This document shows, in pieces, positions 6,768 through 7,063 of a stretch of DNA of 7,063 nt. Source of the DNA: Piscirickettsiaceae bacterium. Its GTDB lineage: Bacteria; Pseudomonadota; Gammaproteobacteria; Nitrosococcales; Methylophagaceae. The stretch is taken from contig JABGUA010000081.1 in the NCBI GenBank assembly GCA_018646825.1, positions 1-7,063 on the forward strand. Reading direction: 5' to 3'. Made by a program: the position numbers and the translations under genes. Below the pieces are notes generated by a model, which worked only from the letters and a program-made list of their open reading frames with translations, ran no database searches and was not told the DNA's origin. How positions within the stretch are numbered: the stretch's first letter is position 1; each line of letters opens with the position of its first letter.

Positions 6768-7063
6768 ATGGGCTGGCGAGAAGATGAAGACGAACGGGTA
6801 TATTCTGATGATGAAGTTGAGGCCTTTTTAAAAGCTGAACTCCCCCATTGGTATTTAGAAAATGGTTGGATCCGTAGAAAATACAAAACCAGTGGCTGGA
6901 AAGGCACCTTGATGGTTGTAAATACGGTCGGACACCTTGCCGAAGCTGGGTTCCATCATCCTGATATCAGCTTATCTTATGCCTTTGTCATCGTAAAATT
7001 AAAGAATCATGCTGCCAAAGGCATAACAGATAAAGACTTTCAATTAGCGAAAAAAATTGAAGA
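6768..7063 (+). CDS. phhB: Pterin-4a-carbinolamine dehydratase (3' end outside window)
   Basis: The visible 98 residues are nearly a complete PCD/DCoH protein (usually about 100-120 residues). The family active-site pattern is fully kept: E59-x3-H63-H64-P65, then Y71, H81 and D90 at the expected spacings, in AEAGFHHPDISLSY and NHAAKGITDKDF. The enzyme dehydrates 4a-hydroxy-tetrahydropterin so that the cofactor of aromatic amino acid hydroxylases can be recycled. Some bacterial members have instead been linked by gene context to molybdopterin metabolism. No hydroxylase is visible here, so which role applies is open. The start is well supported: TAAGGA lies seven bases before the ATG, and the protein begins with an acidic stretch (REDEDERVYSDDE) before the conserved LPHWYLENGWIRRKY. 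It has its own promoter-like sequence upstream and is probably independent of the broken zntB. Confidence 0.92.
   Translation, partial: MGWREDEDERVYSDDEVEAFLKAELPHWYLENGWIRRKYKTSGWKGTLMVVNTVGHLAEAGFHHPDISLSYAFVIVKLKNHAAKGITDKDFQLAKKIE

Overview
The window reads as a moderately AT-rich gammaproteobacterial chromosome. That assignment is an inference from protein character (ZntB-type transporter, NspC-type polyamine enzymes, a PhhB-type dehydratase) and from tight, overlapping operon structure. No rRNA, tRNA or other taxonomic marker is present, so genus is not assigned. Every gene lies on the + strand.

Positions 1-4880 hold a compact gene cluster. It opens with the last 288 codons of a carboxynorspermidine/carboxyspermidine dehydrogenase-like protein. 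A full-length NspC-type decarboxylase and a SpeB/agmatinase-type ureohydrolase follow, joined by 1-base stop/start overlaps. Together these three can make spermidine without S-adenosylmethionine: aspartate semialdehyde is condensed with an amine, the product is decarboxylated, and a guanidino group is removed either before or after that condensation. After a 65-base gap with a possible promoter come a SnoaL/NTF2-fold protein of the ketosteroid-isomerase-related family, a GNAT acetyltransferase and a nitrilase-superfamily amidase. The last two overlap by 1 base. The job of this second trio is not known; its position suggests a link to polyamines or related amines and amides.

Positions 4881-5893 are about 1 kb without an intact gene and look like a decayed island. 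It contains the frameshifted C-terminal end of a type I restriction subunit HsdR (5197-5586). A related repeat lies on each side of that remnant (4890-4924 and 5725-5807), and there are several short inverted repeats.

Positions 5894-6650 hold a ZntB-like CorA-family metal transporter that has lost about 80 N-terminal residues. A well-formed ribosome binding site and ATG remain upstream but lead into a five-codon dead end, which suggests an out-of-frame deletion. The window closes with a pterin-4a-carbinolamine dehydratase gene (6768 to the right edge), which has its own promoter-like sequence and a good ribosome binding site.
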